Source: Bacteroidota bacterium (GTDB taxonomy: Bacteria > Bacteroidota > Ignavibacteria > T3Sed10-11). From it: a stretch of 5,919 nucleotides of DNA. The notes below the pieces were generated by a model, which was not told the DNA's origin, did not search any database, and saw only the letters and a program-made list of their open reading frames with translations. The first letter of the stretch is position 1. Every line of letters starts with the position of its first letter. The position numbers and the translations under genes are program-made. Shown in pieces: positions 1 through 5,919 of this stretch. Where the stretch lies: assembly GCA_007128495.1 (NCBI GenBank), contig SKXH01000030.1:1-5919 (forward strand). The letters run 5' to 3'.

Positions 1-1474
1 CCAGTACCGTTGTAACGAACAGATCAATAGTTCCTGTCTGCATCATCGCGTTGCCGAGCGGAATGAATCCGGCTATAAGAATGATCATTCTCCATTCAAT
101 GGAACGGTATGCGTCTGCTAATGTCAGGCACTTTGTCAGGATCATTAATGATGCGGCAGTAAGCGCTGCGAGTGGAAGCGGCAATACTCGCGTGATAACG
201 GTTATCAGCATGACTCCCATGATAGTAAGTGACAACCATACGCGTTCGCGGTGTTTGGGCTCTTCATCCTCGTTCACCCCTGAGAGTACAATAAACTCGT
301 CTGTCCGTTTAAGTAATTGTATCTTTTCCCACGGTCCTCGTACCAGCAAGGCATCGCCAAATTCGAGCGTCACTTCGCCGAGATGCGCCCTGATCGGCCG
401 TCCGTTTCGCCAAATTGCAATTACGGTAAGTCCGTATTTTTCACGAAGCATAACATCGGCAAGTGTTTTACCGATATAATCCGAGCGGGGTGGAAGCGTG
501 ATCTCTGCAATACCGATTTCAGATGAGAGAATATCTTCCTGCTGTACTTTTCCTTTTCTTCGAATCTGTATACCGTAATCGGCAATTAATTTTTTGATAT
601 CATCTTCGCGCCCCTGAATAACTAACCGGTCATCAGCTTTTATTTGATCGTCACGTTTCGGCGCCAGTCGCCGGATGCGGGCACGCATAATACCGAGCAC
701 ATTAACGCCGTAATTGGTTCCAAGCTCGCTTTCTGCAAGTGTTTTCCCGACAAGTTTGCTTCCTTTCGAGACGCGGAGCTCGTATAGCCGTTCTTCAAGA
801 CGGTAAATGGACGGAAGTGTTTCGGGTGTGGTTGATTGACGCATCTTCTCGTCGAGTGGTTTGTCGGGTAAAGAATGTCTTCCGATAAAGATCATATATA
901 AGATGCCGAGTACCACTAATGTTAATCCGATGAGTGTAAAATCAAAAAAGTGAAGGGATCTGCCGACGGCGTCCTCTAGCATCTGGCTGACGATAATGTT
1001 CGGATGAGTACCGACGAGGGTAAGCATACCACCCAATATGGTCGCATAGGCAAGAGGTATCAATAATCGTGAGGGTGAACGGTTTGATTTCAAAGCGATC
1101 ACCATCACCCCCGGCAGCATGATCGCCGTGGCTGCAACATTGTTTATAACCGATGAAAGTAATGCGCCAACAATCATAATGCTTGCAATCATACCGGCTT
1201 CCGATTTGCCGCCGAGCCGGGCTATATATTGGCCGAGTATCGTCGCGACACCGGTTTGATATAATCCGCCACTGATAATAAACAATGCCCCGACAGCGAT
1301 TACGATCGGATGACTGAACCCTGCGAATGCTTCTTCAATAGTAAGTATCTGGGAAAAAATTAATATAAGGATGATCAGGATCGCCACCATATCGACACGC
1401 AGTTTCTCGGTAAGGAAAAGGATAAAAGCTACAAACAGCGTTCCGAGAATGATTGCAATATCGAGTGTAAACAA
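1..1474 (-). CDS. SLC13/DASS-family ion transporter with two RCK_C (TrkA_C) domains, C-terminus cut by window edge
   Basis: Inner-membrane secondary transporter, probably for an anion such as a dicarboxylate or sulfate, or for another ion; the substrate cannot be read from sequence. The frame is open from the TTG at 1474 to the left edge (491 codons). Residues about 4-200 form several hydrophobic helices and contain SSVINNVAATAIMLP (107-121) and GGMLTLVGTHPN (148-159), the asparagine- and threonine-rich hairpin motifs of this superfamily. Two soluble repeats follow, about 230-305 and 318-395, each with a V/I-G-K-T-L-A motif (242-247 and 334-339) and the beta-strand pattern of RCK_C domains. 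Helices resume near 411, including WRMIILIAGFIPLGNAMMQTG (461-481) at the start of the second transporter repeat. Family members usually have about 590-620 residues, so roughly 100-130 are missing. The TTG start is favoured because AGGA (1487-1484) lies 9 bases upstream and there is no earlier ATG, GTG or TTG before the in-frame stop near 1534. RCK_C domains usually bind ligands that gate transport. Confidence 0.93.
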   Translation of the reverse strand, partial: MFTLDIAIILGTLFVAFILFLTEKLRVDMVAILIILILIFSQILTIEEAFAGFSHPIVIAVGALFIISGGLYQTGVATILGQYIARLGGKSEAGMIASIMIVGALLSSVINNVAATAIMLPGVMVIALKSNRSPSRLLIPLAYATILGGMLTLVGTHPNIIVSQMLEDAVGRSLHFFDFTLIGLTLVVLGILYMIFIGRHSLPDKPLDEKMRQSTTPETLPSIYRLEERLYELRVSKGSKLVGKTLAESELGTNYGVNVLGIMRARIRRLAPKRDDQIKADDRLVIQGREDDIKKLIADYGIQIRRKGKVQQEDILSSEIGIAEITLPPRSDYIGKTLADVMLREKYGLTVIAIWRNGRPIRAHLGEVTLEFGDALLVRGPWEKIQLLKRTDEFIVLSGVNEDEEPKHRERVWLSLTIMGVMLITVITRVLPLPLAALTAASLMILTKCLTLADAYRSIEWRMIILIAGFIPLGNAMMQTGTIDLFVTTVL

Positions 1475-1505
1475 TGTGACTGTTCCTGAAGTTAAGAAAG
1501 AATAG

Positions 1506-1542
1506 TATTGAAATATACAAAACAGTACATATCATTTCAATA
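1506..1542. repeat. Inverted repeat overlapping the transporter promoter, possible operator
   Basis: TATTGAAAT at 1506-1514 is matched perfectly by its reverse complement ATTTCAATA at 1534-1542, with 19 bases between. Allowing a one-base bulge at 1533 extends the pairing to 12 base pairs. On the minus strand one arm covers the -35 hexamer and the other overlaps the -10 hexamer. A dimeric regulator bound here would occlude RNA polymerase. The arms do not resemble a Fur box, and no regulator can be named. Confidence 0.45.
1512..1540 (-). promoter_or_regulatory. Sigma70-like promoter of the SLC13 transporter gene
   Basis: Read on the minus strand, TTGAAA (1540-1535, five of six matches to the -35 consensus) is followed after exactly 17 bases by TATATT (1517-1512, five of six matches to the -10 consensus). 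Transcription would begin near 1505, giving a leader of about 30 bases before the TTG start at 1474. The leader contains the AGGA ribosome binding site at 1487-1484. Hexamer quality, spacing and position all fit. A start site has not been measured. Confidence 0.6.
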
Positions 1543-1893
1543 GGTCGAAGTTCAACTACAGGGTTATGATCTGATCAGGTATATTACCGGCGAGGGCTTA
1601 ATACAGATCCGGAAAACACCCCATCTGAACTCCATTGACAACATTCTTTACCCTGCACTCCGCAGGTTTCGTTCGTCCCTTTCCATCGGTGTCACACCAG
1701 CGAGGTTCACCTTCAGCGAGTTCACGTTCAAGTGCACACATATCGCACATCATTAAGAGTATGTTTTTTTCTTTTGCCGAGTTTATACGAGTTTTTGATT
1801 GAGCACCTCCTGCAGAGGAAATGTGTAATAGCCGTTTTCGAGAGTCCCGTTTATATCAGTCATTGCTAATTCTTAATATCTCTAATATATTAA
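1543..1893. other. Spacer between the transporter and the Fur-like remnant
   Basis: About 350 bases lie between the transporter promoter and the recognisable Fur-family sequence. The only coding candidate is the 51-residue minus-strand ORF at 1598-1753. The plus frame starting at 1801 carries a weak resemblance to the lost N-terminal half of the Fur-like protein (Q-R-K at 1813-1821 and I-S-L at 1879-1884, among others) but is broken by stops at 1867 and 1891. A 7-bp inverted repeat (TTAATAT at 1873-1879, ATATTAA at 1887-1893) abuts the remnant. No RNA gene or terminator is evident. Confidence 0.5.
1598..1753 (-). CDS. Possible small cysteine-containing protein, 51 residues, unrecognised
   Basis: An ORF runs from tandem ATG codons (1753-1748) to TAA (1600-1598). 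It has five cysteines, at residues 3, 6, 20, 33 and 46, with an opening C-x-x-C (MMCDMCALERE), a central WCDTDGKGR and a tail GVQMGCFPDLY. It has no signal peptide or membrane segment. The spacing of cysteines, glycines and charged residues looks protein-like and could suit a small zinc- or cluster-binding fold, but I recognise no family. There is no good Shine-Dalgarno sequence immediately upstream. A strong AGGAGGT-like stretch (about 1814-1805) lies too far away, and the frame stays open upstream without a start codon, so a longer or decayed gene is possible. It could equally be a chance ORF in a spacer. Confidence 0.3.
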   Translation of the reverse strand: MMCDMCALERELAEGEPRWCDTDGKGRTKPAECRVKNVVNGVQMGCFPDLY

Positions 1894-2115
1894 AACCAGG
1901 AACTCGGAATCGTGCGGGAGGTATCGCTCGGAGAAGGATATCAAAGATATGCACTTGTTGGTGAGGATCAGCATAATCACTACGTACTGTGTGTCGAATG
2001 CGGTAAACTTGAAGATATCGATATCTGTCTCCTTGATGAGGTTGAGCGAATGACTAATTTTAAGATTCTATCCCATTCTATGGAGTTTCAGGGAATTTTC
2101 CGGAATTGTAGATAA
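1894..2115 (+). pseudogene. Fur/PerR/Zur-family regulator remnant: C-terminal metal-binding half only
   Basis: Fur-family proteins are about 130-150-residue dimeric, metal-dependent repressors. Here only the last half remains. The open frame reads NQELGIVREVSLGEG, then QRYAL, HNHYVLCVECGKLEDID, and finally FKILSHSMEFQGIFRNCR. These correspond to the end of the winged helix, the hinge, the H-x-H and first C-x-x-C metal ligands, and the closing helix and strand. The winged-helix DNA-binding part (Q-R, I-S-x-A-T-V-Y-R) is absent as an open frame: an in-frame TAA at 1891-1893 interrupts it just upstream. The second structural C-x-x-C is also damaged, with phenylalanine in place of the first cysteine (GIFRNC). 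A GTG at 1912 could start a 67-residue product, with AGGA 10 bases upstream, but that product could not bind DNA in the usual way. Loss of both the DNA-binding domain and a zinc ligand argues for a decayed gene. Its position before a metal-type TonB receptor suggests it once regulated that gene. Confidence 0.8.
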
Positions 2116-2145
2116 GCAGGAAGGTAAGCTCATTATCCAATATAC

Positions 2146-2174
2146 TTGACATTGATACACTCATTTTTTACATT
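2146..2174 (+). promoter_or_regulatory. Sigma70-like promoter upstream of the TonB-dependent receptor
   Basis: TTGACA (2146-2151) matches the -35 consensus perfectly. After 17 bases comes TACATT (2169-2174), with four of six -10 matches. Transcription would start near 2181, leaving a leader of about 80 bases before the receptor start, and the palindrome at 2194-2221 would lie inside it. The surrounding DNA is very AT-rich, so -10-like sequences are common; a perfect TATAAT at 2212-2217 has no matching -35. Confidence 0.45.
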
Positions 2175-2193
2175 TAAAAATTAGGTGTGTCTA

Positions 2194-2221
2194 AAATATT
2201 AATTATGCATTTATAATATTT
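2194..2221. promoter_or_regulatory. 28-bp near-palindrome in the receptor leader, candidate operator
   Basis: AAATATTA (2194-2201) and TAATATTT (2214-2221) are perfect inverted copies centred on ATGCAT (2205-2210). Eleven of fourteen base pairs are symmetric, and the three mismatches form one symmetric block on each side. The site lies between the predicted promoter and the ribosome binding site, where a bound repressor would block transcription. TTATAAT (2211-2217) equals one half of the Bacillus PerR box, but the other half matches poorly. Low complexity raises the chance of coincidence. Confidence 0.4.
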
Positions 2222-2259
2222 AATATAGGTATATAAAATAATATTGGGAGCGATTTGCT

Positions 2260-4479
2260 TTGCATACATATTGGCTGATTTCTTATTCCATTTGTATTAC
2301 ATTATTTTTATTTATAGTACCCCTTGAGGCGAACGTCATTGAAGGGAAAGTGATTAACAGCCGTACCGGTGAACCCCTTATCGGTGCGAATGTAGTTATT
2401 ATGGAGAATAACCGGGGTACTGCCTCCGACCGGAATGGCTATTTCAGATTAGAGCGGGTACCGGATGGCACATATACCTTACGGGTTCAGTATGTCGGGT
2501 TTTCAATCGTTAAAAAAGAAGTAACCCTACCAGCCGTTGCTGAATTTATCGCGATAGAGATGGAGGAGAGTGCGTTTGAAATTGATGAGGTTATCGTTAC
2601 TTCGTCTCCCCTTGGAAGCCCGGTTGGTTATCAACCAGCTCAATCGTTGAGTGGTGAATCATTACAACGACGTGCGGCAACCTCTATCGGCGAAATGCTC
2701 GACGGTACGCCCGGTCTTGCAATGCGTTCGTTCGGCTCCGCTCCTGCCCGTCCCGTTATTCGAGGACTTGACGGCGACCGCGTGCTCGTTCTTCAAAACG
2801 GTGAGCGCATGGGCGATCTTGCCGAAACTGCCGCCGATCATGCCATCGCCATGGATCCACTTGCGGCTGATAAGATCGAAGTCGTCCGCGGACCCGCAAG
2901 TTTGCTCTACGGATCGAGCGCGCTCGGTGGTGTTGTCAACATATTTAATGAAGATATCCCCCGGTACTGGTCGCGCGGTGCTTCCGGAACGCTGGCTTTG
3001 CAGGGTGCTTCTATGAATAATGCCGCTGCTGGATTCGGGAGAATCATGTACGGTACTTCGCATTGGGTAACGACAGGCAGAATATCATATCGTTCGGCCG
3101 GTGACATCAGAACACCGGAGGGGGTACTTCCGGACACGTTCATTAGAAACTTTACAGGGGGAGCCGGTATCGGCTACGGTAATGATAGGTCCAACGGCGG
3201 TTTAACCATTAATTTTCTGGATAAAACGTATGGATTACCCGAAGCGATAGACGATCCGGATGAAGCCGTCGAGATTCGTATGGATAGAATATCTCTCCAT
3301 GGACGACTACACCGCGAGCTTTCAGGTTTCTTTAAAGATTTTGAATTTCGCATGAACAGTGCGCTCTATTCGCATAAGGAAATCGAAATCGAGCGGGAGG
3401 ATGACGGTACCGCCGATGAGGAGATCGAACTTGATTTTACACAGTCGACTATCAGTTCAACGATCACAGCACGGCACGGAAAAGCCGGTCTGCTTTCAGA
3501 AGGGGCAATCGGCGTCAATATCCTCTATCGCTCGCTCGATGTCGGCGGTGAAGAGGCGCTCACTCCCGATGCCCGTTCCACTGTCTTTGCAATGTTTGTC
3601 TATGAAGAATTGCCGTTGCTGAACAATTTAAGACTGCAATTCGGCGGACGACTGGAAGGATATTCGATATCTTCAATAGCGAACGAACAATTTCCGGATG
3701 CGTATATGAGCCGCACATCGACAACCATTTCGGGATCGGCGGGATTAAATTATCGCCCCCTTCAATCGCTTGAAATGGGATTCCAATTTGCACGCGCTCA
3801 CCGGACGCCGACCGTCGAGGAGTTGTTCTCGGATGCACCGCATCTCGGTACCGGGAAATTTGAGATCGGTGATCCCGTACTGAAAAATGAACTCGGTCAC
3901 GGGCTTGATCTGTTTGCAAAAATCTCCACTCGCTCGTTGCAGATAGAGGCAGCAGGTTTTATGAACAGCATCGATAATTTCATATTCCTTCGACCAACGG
4001 GAGAGATACACGCACCTTCGGGTCTGCCGGTGTATATATATGAATCGGACAATGCCCTGTTAACAGGCGCGGAAATTTATCTACAAACTCTTTTTTCCGA
4101 CCGGCTACATTTCGAAACGCAACTGAGCTATGTTCGCGGCAGCCGGCGGGATGCTGAATCAACCCCGCTTCCGTTTATGCCTCCGCTGCGGGGAAATGCC
4201 GCACTTATGTATGATTTTGGATCGTGGTGGATAGGGAGCAAGATTCAGTGGGCAAAAAATCAGCACCGGGTAATTGAAGGAGAAAGTGTAACCGATGGAT
4301 ATGTATTATTCGGTATTGAGGGCGGCTATCGTCTGCACGCCTCGGGCAGACACGTTGTTTCATTCAAAATTAATAATATTTTCGATACAACCTACCGGGA
4401 CCATTTATCGCGCGTTGACGGCAGAGATAATCCGATGCCGGGACGCGATGCAAGTATTACATACAGGTGGTATTTTTAG
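2260..4479 (+). CDS. TonB-dependent outer-membrane receptor, ZnuD-like, probably for a metal ion or complex
   Basis: Complete 739-residue receptor driving TonB/proton-motive-force-dependent uptake across the outer membrane. A TTG start at 2260 is chosen because GGGAG (2246-2250) lies 9 bases upstream and it gives a clean signal peptide ending near LEA (22-24). Residues about 26-104 form a carboxypeptidase-regulatory-like beta domain. FEIDEVIVTSSPL (106-118) is a TonB-box-like stretch. The plug covers about 120-230, with IRGLDGDRV and VRGPASLLYGSSALGGVVN (209-227). The rest is the 22-strand barrel, ending in the aromatic TYRWYF. Resemblance to ZnuD-type receptors comes from TAADHAIAMDPL (190-201), EELFSDAPHLGTGKFEIGDP (520-539), the LPVYIYESDNALLTGAE stretch and YRDHLSRVDGRDNPMPGRD (712-730). 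An acidic run at 374-392 (EIEIEREDDGTADEEIELD) probably lies in an outer loop and could attract cations. Zinc is the best guess, but copper or a chelate cannot be excluded. A Fur-family remnant precedes it, and a terminator follows. Confidence 0.93.
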   Translation: MHTYWLISYSICITLFLFIVPLEANVIEGKVINSRTGEPLIGANVVIMENNRGTASDRNGYFRLERVPDGTYTLRVQYVGFSIVKKEVTLPAVAEFIAIEMEESAFEIDEVIVTSSPLGSPVGYQPAQSLSGESLQRRAATSIGEMLDGTPGLAMRSFGSAPARPVIRGLDGDRVLVLQNGERMGDLAETAADHAIAMDPLAADKIEVVRGPASLLYGSSALGGVVNIFNEDIPRYWSRGASGTLALQGASMNNAAAGFGRIMYGTSHWVTTGRISYRSAGDIRTPEGVLPDTFIRNFTGGAGIGYGNDRSNGGLTINFLDKTYGLPEAIDDPDEAVEIRMDRISLHGRLHRELSGFFKDFEFRMNSALYSHKEIEIEREDDGTADEEIELDFTQSTISSTITARHGKAGLLSEGAIGVNILYRSLDVGGEEALTPDARSTVFAMFVYEELPLLNNLRLQFGGRLEGYSISSIANEQFPDAYMSRTSTTISGSAGLNYRPLQSLEMGFQFARAHRTPTVEELFSDAPHLGTGKFEIGDPVLKNELGHGLDLFAKISTRSLQIEAAGFMNSIDNFIFLRPTGEIHAPSGLPVYIYESDNALLTGAEIYLQTLFSDRLHFETQLSYVRGSRRDAESTPLPFMPPLRGNAALMYDFGSWWIGSKIQWAKNQHRVIEGESVTDGYVLFGIEGGYRLHASGRHVVSFKINNIFDTTYRDHLSRVDGRDNPMPGRDASITYRWYF

Positions 4480-4484
4480 AGCAT

Positions 4485-4522
4485 AAAACCGGGACAAATT
4501 CCCATTTGTCCCGGTTTTTTTT
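4485..4522 (+). terminator. Rho-independent terminator after the TonB-dependent receptor
   Basis: A perfect 15-bp stem (4485-4499 pairs with 4504-4518, with CCGGGACAAAT in the left arm) encloses the 4-base loop TCCC and runs into eight T residues (4515-4522). It begins 6 bases after the receptor stop. It should end receptor transcription and separate it from the phosphatase gene. Confidence 0.93.
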
Positions 4523-4582
4523 ATATTTAGCGGAGTACTAATCTGCTTATAACATATTTTTGTTTTTTTCGTATACCTCTGT

Positions 4583-5689
4583 ATGAAGTCCCATAAAACC
4601 GATCAAGAACGACTCAGTCGCACACTTCGCGACGATGTATTGCACGGAAAAATTCTCGATTCACTCCGACTCGATTTTCGTGAACTGAAGGATTTTTACA
4701 TCGATGAAGAGAAGAAAGACCGATTATCCAAGATGGGCTGGATCAAACGTACTATATATCTTTTCTGGTGGTACGTTAAAATGTTATTGCTCCGTTTATC
4801 ACCTGCCCGACGGGTCCTCTTGTTGATCGGGATGTTTTTCATTATCACCTCCGGCAATATAGCCTGGCAAACAGGTACGGTACGTACAAATCCCGAGACC
4901 TATTTGCTCGGAGGTGCAATTATAGTGTTTGTGCTAATGCTTGAATTAAAGGATAAACTGCTTGCACGTAACGAACTCGCAGCCGGACGATCCGTGCAAT
5001 ATGCATTAATGCCGCCGCAGCGCCCGGAGATAACGGGTTGGGATGTTTGGCTGTATTCCGAACCGGCGAACGATGTCGGGGGTGACCTGGTTGATTATAT
5101 ACAACTCGAAGAACAGCGTCACGCGCTTGCGCTCGGTGATGTTGCCGGGAAAGGATTACGTGCTGCATTACTAATGAGTAAACTGCAGGCGACAATACGG
5201 GCCCTGGTTCCCGGGTATACAACATTGGCGGATCTGATGTCACGTATTAACAGGATATTTATACGAGATAGTTTGCGGAGCATTTTTGCATCGCTGGTAT
5301 ATATGGAGTTGAATTCGCATACAAAAAATATCAAAATGGTTAATGCAGGACATATGCCGCTCTTGCTGGCAAAAACGAATAGTAGAACTGTTGAACCGGT
5401 CGGCAAGCAGGCACCTGCGCTGGGTATCGTATCCGACGCTGTGTATGAGGAAATGAATATTGCGATGGAAGAAGGCGATACACTTATTGCGTATTCCGAC
5501 GGCATTACCGAAGCCCGCAACGATGGAGGAATGTTTTTCGGTGAAAGTAGATTGATAACGACGGTAAAACATAATGTACATCTGCCTTCCGAAGAGATCG
5601 GACAAAAAATATTGAAAGAGGTTGCCTGGTTCCGCGGCGATGCAAAAATTTATGACGATATATCAATGATAATATTGAAACAAACGTGA
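4583..5689 (+). CDS. Membrane-anchored PP2C/SpoIIE-family serine/threonine phosphatase (RsbU-like)
   Basis: Mn/Mg-dependent protein phosphatase of 368 residues, the kind that dephosphorylates an anti-sigma-factor antagonist in partner-switching pathways. The N-terminus (1-70) is charged and partly amphipathic (FYIDEEKKDRLSKMGWIKR at 38-56). Two membrane helices follow, about 75-95 and 107-122, and a short linker ELAAGRSVQYALMPP (131-145) leads into the catalytic domain. Metal-binding and structural motifs are all present: DVGGDLVDY (164-172), GDVAGKG (185-191), NAGH (254-257), YSDGITEA (304-311) and DDIS (358-361). The enzyme therefore looks active and faces the cytoplasm. No sensory domain such as PAS, GAF, HAMP or response receiver is visible, so the input signal is unknown. 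No anti-sigma kinase or STAS antagonist is encoded nearby. ATG at 4583 is the first start after an in-frame stop at 4550. There is no clear Shine-Dalgarno sequence, unlike for the receptor and transporter genes. The stop overlaps the next gene. Confidence 0.93.
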   Translation: MKSHKTDQERLSRTLRDDVLHGKILDSLRLDFRELKDFYIDEEKKDRLSKMGWIKRTIYLFWWYVKMLLLRLSPARRVLLLIGMFFIITSGNIAWQTGTVRTNPETYLLGGAIIVFVLMLELKDKLLARNELAAGRSVQYALMPPQRPEITGWDVWLYSEPANDVGGDLVDYIQLEEQRHALALGDVAGKGLRAALLMSKLQATIRALVPGYTTLADLMSRINRIFIRDSLRSIFASLVYMELNSHTKNIKMVNAGHMPLLLAKTNSRTVEPVGKQAPALGIVSDAVYEEMNIAMEEGDTLIAYSDGITEARNDGGMFFGESRLITTVKHNVHLPSEEIGQKILKEVAWFRGDAKIYDDISMIILKQT

Positions 5690-5886
5690 GATACTTAATT
5701 GCAATATTACTTCCGCCGGTTGCCGTGTTATTTTGCGGAAAACCGGTACAGGCATTGTTGAATTTATTGCTCACACTTTTGTTTTATATACCGGGTATGA
5801 TCCACGCAATATTGGTCGTTCACGATTATTATGAAGACAGGCGGACGAAACGGGTTGTAAGGGCAATACGGCAGAGCAATAGATAA
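5686..5886 (+). CDS. Pmp3/YqaE-family (UPF0057) small membrane protein
   Basis: A 66-residue protein with two hydrophobic helices (about 3-20 and 24-46) joined by a short turn at CGKP. The family signature is present: YLIAILLPPVAVLF (3-16) near the N-terminus and FYIPGMIHAILVV (33-45) in the second helix. The tail is basic (DRRTKRVVRAIRQSNR). Members are short proteolipid-like inner-membrane proteins linked to salt, cold or membrane-potential stress in yeast and plants; their molecular role in bacteria is not settled. The GTG start at 5686 overlaps the phosphatase TGA as GTGA, so the two are probably cotranscribed and translationally coupled. There is no strong Shine-Dalgarno sequence of its own, consistent with coupling. 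Length and sequence are complete for the family. Confidence 0.9.
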   Translation: MRYLIAILLPPVAVLFCGKPVQALLNLLLTLLFYIPGMIHAILVVHDYYEDRRTKRVVRAIRQSNR

Positions 5887-5889
5887 GTT

Positions 5890-5919
5890 GAACTCGACGG
5901 AATTATTATTGCTGAGTTC
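5890..5919 (+). terminator. Inverted repeat after the Pmp3-like gene, possible terminator cut by the window edge
   Basis: GAACTC (5890-5895) is complementary to GAGTTC (5914-5919), with 18 bases between. It starts 4 bases after the stop codon. The window ends exactly at the right arm, so neither a longer stem nor a T-tract can be seen. It could be a terminator or simple chance. Confidence 0.25.

Noticed and set aside
51..526. Two plus-strand ORFs at the left edge (51-479 and 317-526)
   Set aside because: They are antisense to the well-supported SLC13 transporter and have no recognisable product.
1335..1535. A 66-residue minus-strand ORF across the transporter start region
   Set aside because: It overlaps the transporter in another frame, covers its promoter and ribosome binding site, and its translation resembles no family.
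1783..1863. A 26-codon minus-strand ORF starting at the ATG 1863-1861
   Set aside because: It is very short, has no clear ribosome binding site and cannot be joined in frame to the cysteine-containing ORF downstream.
2651..4162. Several ORFs of 60-133 codons inside the receptor gene on both strands
   Set aside because: They are alternative-frame shadows of the continuous 739-residue receptor, with no family resemblance.
4548..4553. TATAAC as a -10 element for the phosphatase gene
   Set aside because: No -35-like sequence lies at 16-18 bases upstream, and the region is AT-rich, so it is not supported as a promoter although some promoter probably lies between 4523 and 4582.
4920..5774. Minus-strand ORFs antisense to the phosphatase and Pmp3-like genes
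   Set aside because: They overlap genes with intact family motifs, and their translations look non-biological.

Overview
The window looks like a chromosomal piece from a Gram-negative bacterium. It carries a TonB-dependent outer-membrane receptor with an N-terminal carboxypeptidase-regulatory-like domain, and a membrane-anchored SpoIIE-type phosphatase whose N-terminal region I associate, from memory, with the Bacteroidota/FCB group and its neighbours. Moderate base composition and AT-rich spacers fit that group, but the phylum is an inference. No RNA gene, CRISPR array, insertion sequence or phage gene was recognised.

Layout. (1) 1-1474, minus strand: the N-terminal 491 residues of an SLC13/DASS-type ion transporter with two central RCK_C (TrkA_C) domains; its C-terminus lies off the left edge. 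A good sigma70-like promoter with an overlapping inverted repeat sits just upstream (1506-1542). (2) 1543-1893: a stretch with no confident gene. It holds a possible 51-residue cysteine-containing ORF on the minus strand. (3) 1894-2115, plus strand: the C-terminal metal-binding half of a Fur/PerR/Zur-family regulator without its DNA-binding half, apparently a decayed gene. (4) 2116-2259: an AT-rich leader with a TTGACA-type promoter and a 28-bp near-palindrome. (5) 2260-4479, plus: a complete TonB-dependent receptor most like ZnuD-type metal receptors, closed by a strong rho-independent terminator at 4485-4522. (6) 4583-5689, plus: a two-helix membrane-anchored PP2C/SpoIIE serine phosphatase with all metal-binding motifs intact. 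(7) 5686-5886, plus: a Pmp3/YqaE small membrane protein that overlaps the phosphatase stop by 4 bases. (8) 5890-5919: an inverted repeat at the right edge, probably part of a terminator.

How the genes relate. The receptor would bring a metal ion or metal complex through the outer membrane. A Fur-family fragment directly upstream suggests that a metal-responsive regulator once controlled it, with that copy now inactive. The phosphatase and the Pmp3-like protein form a tight two-gene unit whose products both sit in the inner membrane, which suggests an envelope-stress or signalling role. The transporter is divergent from the receptor and independently promoted. No clearly new multi-gene system is visible; the most unusual parts are the decayed regulator, the palindromic sites and the phosphatase-Pmp3 coupling.
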